Shown here: in pieces, positions 52,484 through 60,397 of the stretch
Layout of the letters: every line of letters begins with the position of its first letter
Position numbering within the stretch: position 1 is the stretch's first letter
Assembly: GCA_900771005.1 (NCBI GenBank)
Contig: CAAGMI010000189.1
Coordinates: forward strand, 1-63,043
Direction of reading: 5' to 3'
From: Rikenellaceae bacterium
Lineage (GTDB): Bacteria > Bacteroidota > Bacteroidia > Bacteroidales > UBA932
DNA length: 63,043 nt
The notes under the pieces: model-generated
Databases searched by the model: none
Told to the model about the DNA's origin: nothing
What the model saw: only the letters and a program-made list of their open reading frames with translations
Translations under genes and position numbers: made by a program

Positions 52484-52565
52484 TATATTTGTATAGCAAG
52501 TGGAAGAGAGATAAGACACCATTAACACAAACTACTATAACACAGCGGATTACGTCTACTGTGTT
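52484..52565 (+). promoter_or_regulatory. Promoter and inverted repeat before the helicase operon
   Basis: TATATTTG at 52484-52491 matches the -7 box. In the resulting leader, AACACAG (52539-52545) and CTGTGTT (52559-52565) form a perfect 7-base inverted repeat, 18 bases before the ATG at 52584. It could be an operator or a hairpin limiting translation of the operon. Confidence 0.5.
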
Positions 52566-52583
52566 CGTTATTTTAGTTATAAG

Positions 52584-54638
52584 ATGCTGAAGGACAATCA
52601 ATATCTTCAGATATATCGAAGCGTTTTCAATGACTTCGATAAGGATTTTATGGTTCCTTGTTATTCTGAAAGCAAGAACCTTTACCGTGGGTCAGGATAC
52701 TTCTCGTTGCAATCTCTAATACTATCATTCGAGGGACTTCTGAAGTTTATTGAGAATGATGGGCATATAGATTTGGTTTGTAGTCCGGAACTATCGGAGA
52801 CCGATGTTGCACTAATAGCAGCTGGGGAAAAACTGCACGATGAGAATGCAATAAAGGATGTTCTTGAAATCATCAATGCGGACAACTCATTTAGTGAAGA
52901 AGAACTGTCAAAACTGGATGTAATATGCAACATGATCGCGGATGGCAGACTATGTATCAAGATTGCATTTATGCCAGAAGGGATGTACCATGAAAAATAT
53001 GGGATATTCACAGATGAGGATGGTAATTCAGTTCACTTCATCGGTTCTGCCAACGAAACCGTTTCTGCGAAAGTCAGAAATTTTGAGAGCTTCACAGTTC
53101 ATACATCTTGGACGGATATCGCCCAAAATTCATTTATTAATCAAGAGCTGAATCTATTTAATGATGTATGGAATAACCGAATTGAAAATCTGACTGTTAT
53201 ACCATTTGATATAGCCTTACAACAGCAACTCTTTAAGAAATACAAGGTCAGCTCAACCCTCTCAATCGCCGTAGAGTCATATCTCTCAAAATTTAACAAA
53301 GGGAAGAAACGTCTATATGATTATCAAAAAAAGGCTATTCAGGAGTTCATTCAGAACAACTATGTTCACTTCTATGAAATGGCTACAGGTACGGGTAAGA
53401 CCTTTACGGCGATTAGAACCATTCGTGCCCTAGAAAAGAGAAAAAACGATCCACTTTTTGTCATAATATGTGTTCCTCAGATTGATCTCCAAGTACAATG
53501 GAAAAGGGCACTTGAAGAAGATGGCTATGATGGTATCAATCTTTTTGGCGGCGTGTCTCAGAACACGGAAATGGAGATCTCCGATGCCATAATTAATCAT
53601 AGTTTAGGAGACAAGACCATCTGCGTTTCAACATATGACACATTCTTCTCGAAGGTCTATAAACAAATAGGGACCATTGAGAATGTTTTCCTGATTGTGG
53701 ACGAAGCACATAACCTAACACCAAAGCAAATAGACAATCTTCCAAAATCAATTCGCCATAGGCTTGGACTAAGTGCTACAATACAAAGATTCAGCGAGCA
53801 CGAGACAAACAAAATACTTGATTTCTTCTCTCCCGAACCGGGTAAGCATAAGCCATTCTATTATGGACTTGAGGATGCCATAAACAATAAGTTCTTATCC
53901 CATTACAACTATTATCCTATCAAAGTTAGGCTAAACGAAGAGGAATTCGAGCGCTATCAGAAGAAGACCTTAGCCATCGCAACAGAGATGAATAAGAAAG
54001 AGGAAGAGCGAGACATGGATGCACTTAACAAGTTAAGGACCGAGCGCAGTCTGATCGTAAAGAAGGCAGCGAACAAGCTTGAACGGTTGCGGGAGATGAC
54101 TCAAGAAGACTATTCCTTTGTGAATTCCGTTGTATACTGTGGTCAAGGGAAAGACCACGAAGAGCCTATTATTGATGGCGTTACCAAGGTGTTGTATAAT
54201 GCTGGTCTGAGTGTCCACACCTTCACCAGTAAGACTGAAGATAGGCCAAAAGTTCTTGAGGAATTTGAGAAGGGTTATTTTGATACATTAGTCGCAATAA
54301 AGTGTTTTGACGAGGGTGTTGATGTCCCAAAGCTCGACAAAATATATATTATGGCCAGCGATACTGCACTAAGGCAGACAGTTCAGAGGCGCGGACGAGT
54401 GTTGAGAAAATGTAAAGAAACAGGAAAAACGATTGCCCACATTTTCGACATGATCACATTTCCACCCCAAGGGTACTATTCGGAGATGGGCGCCAAATCG
54501 CTAGTGGTAAATGAATTAAGACGATACAAAGAGTATGTGAGGCTTGCTGACAACATTGATGACGGAAATGAACTATTAGATAAAATATATAAGACTTACG
54601 GATTATCAGAATCAGATTTCGAAAATGAAGACAATTGA
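52584..54638 (+). CDS. PLD-like nuclease/SF2 helicase fusion
   Basis: A 684-residue fusion. Residues about 1-220 are a phospholipase D-like domain with one HxK half-site (MYHEKYGIF, then HFIGSANETV), the arrangement of dimeric PLD nucleases. Residues about 235-640 are a superfamily 2 helicase: YDYQKKAIQEF (Q-like motif), MATGTGKTFTA (Walker A, about 265), VDEAHNL (about 372), LGLSATIQRF (motif III) and QTVQRRGRVLRKC (motif VI). Proteins of this build occur in restriction and defence loci. First gene of a seven-gene operon; its end overlaps a 56-codon gene by 14 bases. Probably translocates on and cleaves unmodified DNA. Confidence 0.85.
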   Translation: MLKDNQYLQIYRSVFNDFDKDFMVPCYSESKNLYRGSGYFSLQSLILSFEGLLKFIENDGHIDLVCSPELSETDVALIAAGEKLHDENAIKDVLEIINADNSFSEEELSKLDVICNMIADGRLCIKIAFMPEGMYHEKYGIFTDEDGNSVHFIGSANETVSAKVRNFESFTVHTSWTDIAQNSFINQELNLFNDVWNNRIENLTVIPFDIALQQQLFKKYKVSSTLSIAVESYLSKFNKGKKRLYDYQKKAIQEFIQNNYVHFYEMATGTGKTFTAIRTIRALEKRKNDPLFVIICVPQIDLQVQWKRALEEDGYDGINLFGGVSQNTEMEISDAIINHSLGDKTICVSTYDTFFSKVYKQIGTIENVFLIVDEAHNLTPKQIDNLPKSIRHRLGLSATIQRFSEHETNKILDFFSPEPGKHKPFYYGLEDAINNKFLSHYNYYPIKVRLNEEEFERYQKKTLAIATEMNKKEEERDMDALNKLRTERSLIVKKAANKLERLREMTQEDYSFVNSVVYCGQGKDHEEPIIDGVTKVLYNAGLSVHTFTSKTEDRPKVLEEFEKGYFDTLVAIKCFDEGVDVPKLDKIYIMASDTALRQTVQRRGRVLRKCKETGKTIAHIFDMITFPPQGYYSEMGAKSLVVNELRRYKEYVRLADNIDDGNELLDKIYKTYGLSESDFENEDN

Positions 54639-54795
54639 GGACATATTGCATGAACAAGGATTCACAGAGCGTGAATCGGAAGCTTTCATGGATATCATAC
54701 AGCAAGCAAAACTGCTACAAAGGTCTACACAATTGGAAGACCTTAAGCCGTATATAAACAAGGTGATTAATACGATAGCTCACGATGACGATTAA
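54625..54795 (+). CDS. Small protein between helicase and ATPase
   Basis: A 56-residue frame starting at the ATG at 54625, 14 bases before the helicase stop, and ending 11 bases into the ATPase gene. The product begins MKTIEDILHEQGFTERESEA and ends INTIAHDDD; it is helical and acidic, with no motif I recognise. Overlaps on both sides are what an operon gene would show, and removing it would leave an unexplained 146-base gap in an otherwise compact operon. It may be an accessory subunit bridging helicase and ATPase. Confidence 0.7.
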   Translation: MKTIEDILHEQGFTERESEAFMDIIQQAKLLQRSTQLEDLKPYINKVINTIAHDDD

Positions 54796-56884
54796 AAGTA
54801 TCAGATACGATAATTATCGTTGTTTCAAGAACATATCTTTAAACTTCGATACGAAGCCAGGAAAGAATATTTTCATGGTAATTGCGCCTAATGGCGGCGG
54901 AAAGACGGAGATGCTCTTTTCTTTTCAGTGGGTTCTATATGGATTTGATTTCTCAAAGCTTAATGCTAAAGAAAGCACCCCGTATTCATTAAACTCCACT
55001 CTGTATCAAAACCTTCAAGAAGGATTGGCCGGCGACAGTCGCTCATGCAGCGTTGAGCTCACCTTTGAAGCAAATGGTAAAACATACAATGTTAAGAGAA
55101 CAGAGACATTTAAACGGAAATATAAATCCAACGACATCTGGTCCGAGCAATCTGTTGAACTCTCATACACGAATGAAGCTGGCGTAAAATCTCTTGCCGA
55201 GAAAGACCCAGATGTTGTGAGAGAACATCTGTCTAGGATAATACCGCCCAACATCCTGCAGGGTATTATCTTTGACGGAGAGCGTATGAAGCGACTTAGT
55301 CAGGTTACTGATGAGTCAAAGGAAGCCGTTGAAGGTGTCATTAAACAGATTACAAACGAGGACCTGTTTGAGAGATGCAGAACAGAGTTTAAGTCATTGC
55401 TAAAGGAGAATAGCAAAGCCATCAAATTGATTGGCAAAAAATCCGGGATGAGTTCAATTGAGGAAACAGAGAGCAAAATTCAAAGTGACCTTGACGACAT
55501 TGAAAACAAGACTCGAACCCTAAATGTATTTAAGTATGAGAAGGACTCTCTTGTCATTCGACTGGAAGAGATTCATTCAGAACTTGCAGGGATCGAAGAA
55601 TCAAGGAGATACGAAGACGAGAGGACACGTCTGAGGAAAGAACTTGATGATAAGGAGAATGAATTGAATCAATACTTCGAGTACCTGTTTGAGGACCTAG
55701 ATGATGGATACCTTCTTATTAGCGATCAATTATTTGATGATGTTGATAGTCTTTTGAATGACTATGACATCCCTGCAGGCCTCACGGTGTCAGCGGTTCG
55801 TAATATCCTGCTGCGCGAGAAATGTATATGTGGGCATCCTTTTACCCAGGAATCACGAGACTTGCTTGAGGATTTAATCAAGAAACTACCGCCAGATAAC
55901 ATTAATAGCGCAATCGGCGAAATGGTTCGTAATGCTAGGCTCGAGCAAAAGTCTCTCAAGACAAATCTTGGAAGAACATATAAGGAGATCCATAATCGCG
56001 AAAAGTCCATTAATGAGATAAAAGAAAAAATCTCCAATATCTCTGCTCTTATTACCGAAGGTGCCTCCGATACGATTAGAGCACTAGAGAAGGAAAACCA
56101 GGAAAAGACAAAAAGGCTCGGCATCGTTGAGTCAAGTATCGATCGGCTAGAATCAGAGATAGAGGATCTCAAGAAAGAGATTGTAGTTCTAAAGAAAGAA
56201 AGAGATGCCGGTTCTAAGATGGTAGGCACTATGAAAGCCCTGCTTGCTAGAGAGGATTTTATGAATAAATGCCTCACGGCTCTTGATGCTATCGACGAGT
56301 ACAACAAAATGATTTCGCTGCAAGACATCAACACTAGAATAAATGATGCCTATAAGTTGTTGAGCGAAGACTATGTCAATGGACGTCGATTGTATATAGT
56401 CCAGTTTAACAAAAAGACAAAATACAGGATGGCATCGTACATGGAAGATAAATATAACCAAGTATTTCTGAGAATGTCCGCAGACAATGGACTGGCAGCA
56501 TATCAAGCAGCCGGCATGACTCTCCCGGAAATTCAAGAGGATGCGATTCTTAAGGTCTTAGAGTCCAATTCAACTGGTCAGGCAAAAATTAATACCCTGG
56601 CTTTTGCAAAGGCGATCCTTGACTACTCAAGGGCCGAGCGTTCTGAGGATTCCACCGAAATTAGCCGCTCATATCCTTTCCTTATTGATTCTCCTTTCAC
56701 AGAGCTTTCAGATGGAAATCTCCATCAGTCTGCCGATAGTATTCATCAGTTCGCGGAGCAAGTTATTCTAATGATCTCTAAAGAAAGTTTGGATAGCGTG
56801 AAGGAGCAGCTACAACCATATATTGGCGCTGTTGTTGAACTACAAAAAAGTGTGAATGATTCCTTCTCAACAATTAAGAAATAA
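54785..56884 (+). CDS. DndD-like SMC-family ATPase
   Basis: A 699-residue ATPase with RecN/SMC architecture: Walker A APNGGGKT (34-41), about 400 residues of coiled coil interrupted by a zinc-hook-like CICGHPF (about 346), and a C-terminal half with Walker B PFLIDSPFTELSD (about 632). FDGERMKRLSQ resembles the DndD motif region. DndD functions in DNA phosphorothioation; related ATPases occur in other defence systems. No dndC or dndB is nearby, so its role here is probably DNA sensing or loading for the nuclease. Coupled to the upstream small gene. Confidence 0.85.
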   Translation: MTIKSIRYDNYRCFKNISLNFDTKPGKNIFMVIAPNGGGKTEMLFSFQWVLYGFDFSKLNAKESTPYSLNSTLYQNLQEGLAGDSRSCSVELTFEANGKTYNVKRTETFKRKYKSNDIWSEQSVELSYTNEAGVKSLAEKDPDVVREHLSRIIPPNILQGIIFDGERMKRLSQVTDESKEAVEGVIKQITNEDLFERCRTEFKSLLKENSKAIKLIGKKSGMSSIEETESKIQSDLDDIENKTRTLNVFKYEKDSLVIRLEEIHSELAGIEESRRYEDERTRLRKELDDKENELNQYFEYLFEDLDDGYLLISDQLFDDVDSLLNDYDIPAGLTVSAVRNILLREKCICGHPFTQESRDLLEDLIKKLPPDNINSAIGEMVRNARLEQKSLKTNLGRTYKEIHNREKSINEIKEKISNISALITEGASDTIRALEKENQEKTKRLGIVESSIDRLESEIEDLKKEIVVLKKERDAGSKMVGTMKALLAREDFMNKCLTALDAIDEYNKMISLQDINTRINDAYKLLSEDYVNGRRLYIVQFNKKTKYRMASYMEDKYNQVFLRMSADNGLAAYQAAGMTLPEIQEDAILKVLESNSTGQAKINTLAFAKAILDYSRAERSEDSTEISRSYPFLIDSPFTELSDGNLHQSADSIHQFAEQVILMISKESLDSVKEQLQPYIGAVVELQKSVNDSFSTIKK

Positions 56885-56890
56885 TTACCT

Positions 56891-57319
56891 ATGGCATTCG
56901 ATATTGACCAAAGATACCGTATTAAACGTAACCAGTCTCAGGAGGACGCAATGAGATACCTCGTGAATGAACTTAAGGTCTTCAAGTCATTAAGTCATCT
57001 CCTTGTTGTTTCCGCCGTAATTGGGTATAACAATCATAAGCACTTAGAATTTGATAAGAATGCGGAGCCTGTCCTCATGAATTCGTTCTCTGAAAGGAGT
57101 TATGATGTCATGAATTTTTTGGCATATGCTTATGCAAAAGAGCAAAGTGTATTAAAAGATCAGCAGCAGTTTGTACACTTTGAATCTTACGCAAACGGTG
57201 GTTTCCCGATTCTTCTTGATAAACTGGGTGTTGACTTAGTAGAAAAAGAGAAAAATGACCGTAAGACCATTATTCGGAAATACTATCAGTTGCTGTTAAC
57301 TAACGGATTTGTAAAATAG
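56891..57319 (+). CDS. dnd system-associated protein 4-like
   Basis: A 142-residue helical protein. The pattern VFKSLSHLLVVSAVIGYNNHKHLEF, then NAEPVLMNSF and later FESYANGGFPILLDKLG, matches what I recall of the dnd-associated protein 4 family (EYANGG and GYxxxK...PI motifs). The family has been named for its occurrence beside phosphorothioation genes; its function is unknown. Six bases after the DndD-like ATPase and five before the methylase. The family call should be checked by profile search. Confidence 0.6.
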   Translation: MAFDIDQRYRIKRNQSQEDAMRYLVNELKVFKSLSHLLVVSAVIGYNNHKHLEFDKNAEPVLMNSFSERSYDVMNFLAYAYAKEQSVLKDQQQFVHFESYANGGFPILLDKLGVDLVEKEKNDRKTIIRKYYQLLLTNGFVK

Positions 57320-57324
57320 CCTTT

Positions 57325-58173
57325 ATGAAGCCTTTCATTAAATGGGCTGGAGGGAAAAGATCCCTTGCAGAGCAAATATCCTCAATATTGGGACCAATTC
57401 CTGACGGCGCAACCTATTTTGAACCGTTTTTAGGAGGAGGTGCAATGCTTCTCTACATACAGCCCCATAAGGCGGAGTGTTTTGATATTAATAGAGAGCT
57501 CATTAACCTTTACAATGTGGTTAAAGAACAACCTACGCTGTTGCTAGAGACACTCCGGGAAGATCATTTCGCCAAGCACTGCCCATCACACTACTATGAT
57601 GTCCGCAATCTTGATCGCAATCTAGATGAGTTTGCACAAATGACACCTGTCCAAAGAGCAGCAAGATTTCTATACTTAAACAAGACCTGTTATAATGGAT
57701 TGTGGAGAGAAAATGGAAATGGGCAAAACAATGTTCCTTTGGGTAGATATAAGAACCCGTGTGTAATAGCAGATGATGAAGTTATGGCTGTAAGTCGGTA
57801 TTTCCACGATTCCGATATAAAGTTTCACAACATTGACTATAAATCAATCTTGGAATATGCCAAAGCTGGAGACGTCGTCTATTTCGATCCTCCATATGAC
57901 ATTGAAGAAAGCCAAAATGGATTTGTTGCTTATGCTAGAGGCGGATTCTTTAGAGATGAACAATTGCAACTCAAAGAGACATGCGACAATCTCGTTAAAA
58001 GGGGCGTATTAGTAGCGGTTAGCAACTCAAATACGGAGTATATCCGCACAATCTATTCCGAAGGGCCAGTCCGCTATGAGTTCCATGATGATATTTGTGC
58101 AAGACGTTCTATTGGAAGTAGAACAGGTTCCAGGAAGAGCATTAAGGAGTTACTAATAATCGGCAGGCCATGA
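57325..58173 (+). CDS. Dam-type DNA adenine-N6 methyltransferase
   Basis: A 282-residue D12-class methylase. FIKWAGGKRSL and FEPFLGGGAMLLYI form the AdoMet site, and VVYFDPPYD (about 186-194) is the catalytic DPPY motif; LYLNKTCYNGLWREN and KSIKELLIIG are Dam-typical. By homology with Dam/DpnM the likely target is GATC, but I cannot read the specificity. Its place within the operon suggests self-protection of host DNA. Overlaps the next gene by 4 bases. Confidence 0.93.
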   Translation: MKPFIKWAGGKRSLAEQISSILGPIPDGATYFEPFLGGGAMLLYIQPHKAECFDINRELINLYNVVKEQPTLLLETLREDHFAKHCPSHYYDVRNLDRNLDEFAQMTPVQRAARFLYLNKTCYNGLWRENGNGQNNVPLGRYKNPCVIADDEVMAVSRYFHDSDIKFHNIDYKSILEYAKAGDVVYFDPPYDIEESQNGFVAYARGGFFRDEQLQLKETCDNLVKRGVLVAVSNSNTEYIRTIYSEGPVRYEFHDDICARRSIGSRTGSRKSIKELLIIGRP

Positions 58174-58622
58174 TGAAGAAAATATTACCACAAGCGAACA
58201 ACTTCGAAACCATAGTTCGCGTTTTTCTGTTCGCTGGCATCAAAGAGAGATACATAAAAGAAGATATAGCAAAGTTCTGCAACTTTGACATAAGACAAGC
58301 AGACTACTATCTTGGAGCGTGTATATATCTTGGATTATTTGATGAAAACGGGGAACTCACCGACATCGGTAGGGACATCATCAACAACGATAGAGATCAT
58401 TGTAAGGAGCGTCTATATGAGCTCGTTATCTGTGATGAACTAGCTGGCCGGATCTTTGCGAGAATTGCTCTATCTAAGAATTACGACCTAAATGAGATTC
58501 GTAAATATGCCGCCAATCTCACGAAAGAGAGATACGATTATAGTGATGCTGTGATTAATCGTCGTTCAAGTGCTATCGTCGGGTGGTGTGAGGAAATCTT
58601 AGAACACATAAAAAGAGGATAA
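58170..58622 (+). CDS. Winged-helix-like protein of the defence operon
   Basis: A 150-residue protein. IKEDIAKFCNFDIRQADYYLGACIYLGLF, then ELTDIGRDIINN, reads as a winged-helix segment in which a helix-turn-helix is followed by a short strand, often seen in restriction-modification accessory proteins. A second half is helical (YAANLTKERYDYSDAVINRR). No nuclease motif is visible. It may bind the methylase target sequence. Overlaps the methylase by 4 bases and is followed after 4 bases by the last gene. Confidence 0.55.
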   Translation: MMKKILPQANNFETIVRVFLFAGIKERYIKEDIAKFCNFDIRQADYYLGACIYLGLFDENGELTDIGRDIINNDRDHCKERLYELVICDELAGRIFARIALSKNYDLNEIRKYAANLTKERYDYSDAVINRRSSAIVGWCEEILEHIKRG

Positions 58623-58626
58623 GAAT

Positions 58627-59310
58627 ATGGTACAAGAACGCGCTCATAAAAAATATCTTAGGGTTACATTCCCTGACAATACAGTGTTTTGCTTCAACAG
58701 CTGTCGGGAGACATACATTGAGGTCATAAAAAAGGTGGGGACAAATCGACTAGGTGAAATCTCCTTGGAAGTCGGTCACTTGCCTCTGTTTTCCAAAGAA
58801 GTATACCCATCTATGGCAGAGTATATGTTCCCAATTGACAATACTTGGTATGTCAACATGCGTAGCTCAGCAGAAGAGAAATACCGACAGCTTCTCATTA
58901 TTAAAGAGCAGTTAGGGTTGGACTACACCGTTGAGCTTGGGGACAACTTTATAACAAGTAGTTCCAATAAAAGGACTACTAGAAAAACCTCCGATACTTT
59001 TCTAGTCTTATTCCCCAATGGTGAATGCATAAATGGCGCATCTTCTAAAGATGTGTATCTTGGCACATTAAAGTCTATTGGGCTGGAGCTAATCAGAGTT
59101 AAATGTGTAGAATCGCAAGGGAAAGAGGTTGTAACAAGATTCCAGAAGTATTCAAATCAAGTTCCCGTTGACGGACTATGGGTTACACTCCCTGGAACCA
59201 CAAAAGATAAAATTAGGGTCCTTGACAGTGTTAAGGGGAAACTGAAACTGGGTTATGAGATAATCTCATCAAACAGTGAAAAATACTTTAACGCTTTACT
59301 CGGTTTATAA
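58627..59310 (+). CDS. Tandem-repeat FPDN/FPNG-domain protein
   Basis: A 227-residue protein built of two related halves. Half 1 (about 9-100) starts LRVTFPDNTVFCFN and half 2 (about 128-220) starts FLVLFPNGECINGA; each continues as S-x-[DE]-x-Y followed by IKKVG or LKSIG, then a beta-rich end. The same FP-[DN]-[GN] start recurs, by my recollection, in uncharacterised genes beside restriction-methylation loci, often with Dam. Function unknown; candidate roles are specificity subunit or nuclease cofactor. Last gene of the operon, followed by a hairpin. Confidence 0.65.
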   Translation: MVQERAHKKYLRVTFPDNTVFCFNSCRETYIEVIKKVGTNRLGEISLEVGHLPLFSKEVYPSMAEYMFPIDNTWYVNMRSSAEEKYRQLLIIKEQLGLDYTVELGDNFITSSSNKRTTRKTSDTFLVLFPNGECINGASSKDVYLGTLKSIGLELIRVKCVESQGKEVVTRFQKYSNQVPVDGLWVTLPGTTKDKIRVLDSVKGKLKLGYEIISSNSEKYFNALLGL

Positions 59311-59342
59311 CCGTGGTCTAAACCACCAAAGATGAGAAAGAG

Positions 59343-59380
59343 CACCCGCCAAGGATTTACTCCAAGGCGGGTGTCTTGTC
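59343..59380 (+). terminator. Terminator-like hairpin after defence operon
   Basis: CACCCGCC (59343-59350) pairs with GGCGGGTG (59366-59373) with a 15-base loop, 33 bases after the operon's last stop. The downstream sequence TCTTGTC is only weakly T-rich. Confidence 0.55.
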
Positions 59381-59395
59381 AATAGTATGGATAGC

Positions 59396-59428
59396 ATGTC
59401 CCAGTGTCCCGTTGTATCTACAGACAGG
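59396..59428. repeat. GTCCC repeat C
   Basis: ATGTCCCAGTGTCCCG shares GTCCCAGT with repeat A (51888) and GTCCC-nn-TGTCCC with repeat B (61044); the 16-base palindromic core is not conserved here. It lies exactly between the two defence cassettes. Confidence 0.5.
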
Positions 59429-59506
59429 TAAATGGCGGGAATCAATCAAAACCGCTCAAACTCTCAGTGAATATCGCTATATTTGAGCCTATCTAAAACA
59501 TTTATT

Positions 59507-59836
59507 ATGAGGCACGACGATACATATAGTGATTATTACGAGACCGACGGATACTATGTCGGCATTTACCTCCTTACTAATGGAGAGAGAATAGTATTTC
59601 CAGAGGATAATCTTCCTCATATTCCTATGGGTCTTGTGAAAAGCCTGAGAACTATCGGTGATGATAGTGATTGGGATAACATCAAGATAGAACTTGAACT
59701 TGCTACAGGAACAGTTATTCTTGGCGTGAAGGATATGGAGCATAGTGATGCATTCCAACTTATAAGCGCAGTATATGATATCACAGGTAGCGAATACGAG
59801 GATTTGGATCAGTTCCTTGGGAACGAGATTTCTTAG
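59507..59836 (+). CDS. Small acidic protein of the ART/NADAR cassette
   Basis: Start ATG at 59507, 22 bases after a TATATTTG box (59478-59485). The 109-residue product is acidic, Tyr/Asp rich at the N-terminus (DDTYSDYYETDGYYVGI), with no family I recognise. Four bases separate it from the ADP-ribosyltransferase gene. It could be a chaperone, a regulator or a second antitoxin. The 5-residue spacing of hydrophobics suggests a small alpha/beta fold. Confidence 0.65.
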   Translation: MRHDDTYSDYYETDGYYVGIYLLTNGERIVFPEDNLPHIPMGLVKSLRTIGDDSDWDNIKIELELATGTVILGVKDMEHSDAFQLISAVYDITGSEYEDLDQFLGNEIS

Positions 59837-59839
59837 GAT

Positions 59840-60385
59840 ATGATAGCATTCCACGGTTCGCCATACCGCTTCGATCAGTTTAATCTCAGTTCAGCTGGTG
59901 AGGGCACAGGTATTAAGTTCGGCTTTGGTGTATATCTAACTGAATCAAAGAAGTCTGCGGTGCATTATTCTCAGCCCCGCAATTTGGAATTGATGCCAAA
60001 GCACTATCTATATACCGTTGAAATCCCAGACCTGACGCCACAAAACCATATCACATCTGCTCTTCCTGTAGATGAGTTTATCGTTGATAGTGTTGAAAAG
60101 AAACTGGGTATAGCTATTCCAGAAAAGGTAAAGAGTGCGGGGAAAGAGTTCCGCAAATGGATAGGATGCACTATTACAGGGGCAAAGAAATCTGGCTTCG
60201 CTGAAGAAAAAGCGGCGGCAGAACTACTTGATAGTATTGGTGTGTTGTATAACGTGTGGCCTACCGCTCAAACTAATCCAGATGGGCCTAAGAATATTGC
60301 CGTTTTCAACGAAGCGAATGTCCGTATCGTGAAAATAGAAGAGATAGAGATTGAGAATGTCAAGGGTAAATGGGTTCTCAAATAG
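59840..60385 (+). CDS. ADP-ribosyltransferase, polyvalent-protein type
   Basis: A 181-residue protein starting MIAFHGSPYRFDQFNLSSAG. The HGSP with GFGVYLTES (about 29-37) provides the His and Tyr of an H-Y-E/Q NAD-binding triad, and NIAVFNEANVRI near the C-terminus gives a candidate catalytic Glu. The layout fits the ART-PolyVal (phage and plasmid polyvalent protein) group, distinct from DarT. It would transfer ADP-ribose from NAD+ to an unknown target. The NADAR gene follows by 12 bases, which suggests a toxin with a de-ADP-ribosylating antitoxin. Confidence 0.7.
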   Translation: MIAFHGSPYRFDQFNLSSAGEGTGIKFGFGVYLTESKKSAVHYSQPRNLELMPKHYLYTVEIPDLTPQNHITSALPVDEFIVDSVEKKLGIAIPEKVKSAGKEFRKWIGCTITGAKKSGFAEEKAAAELLDSIGVLYNVWPTAQTNPDGPKNIAVFNEANVRIVKIEEIEIENVKGKWVLK

Positions 60386-60397
60386 TTGTAAAAGAGT

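Noticed and set aside
52584..59310. Canonical Dnd or Ssp phosphorothioation system
   Set aside because: No DndC/SspD PAPS-reductase-like gene, no cysteine desulfurase and no DndB or DndE are present in the window.
52584..59310. DISARM or BREX system
   Set aside because: No DUF1998 (DrmB) protein, no BrxZ/PglZ phosphatase and no BrxC-type ATPase; helicase and methylase types do not fit.
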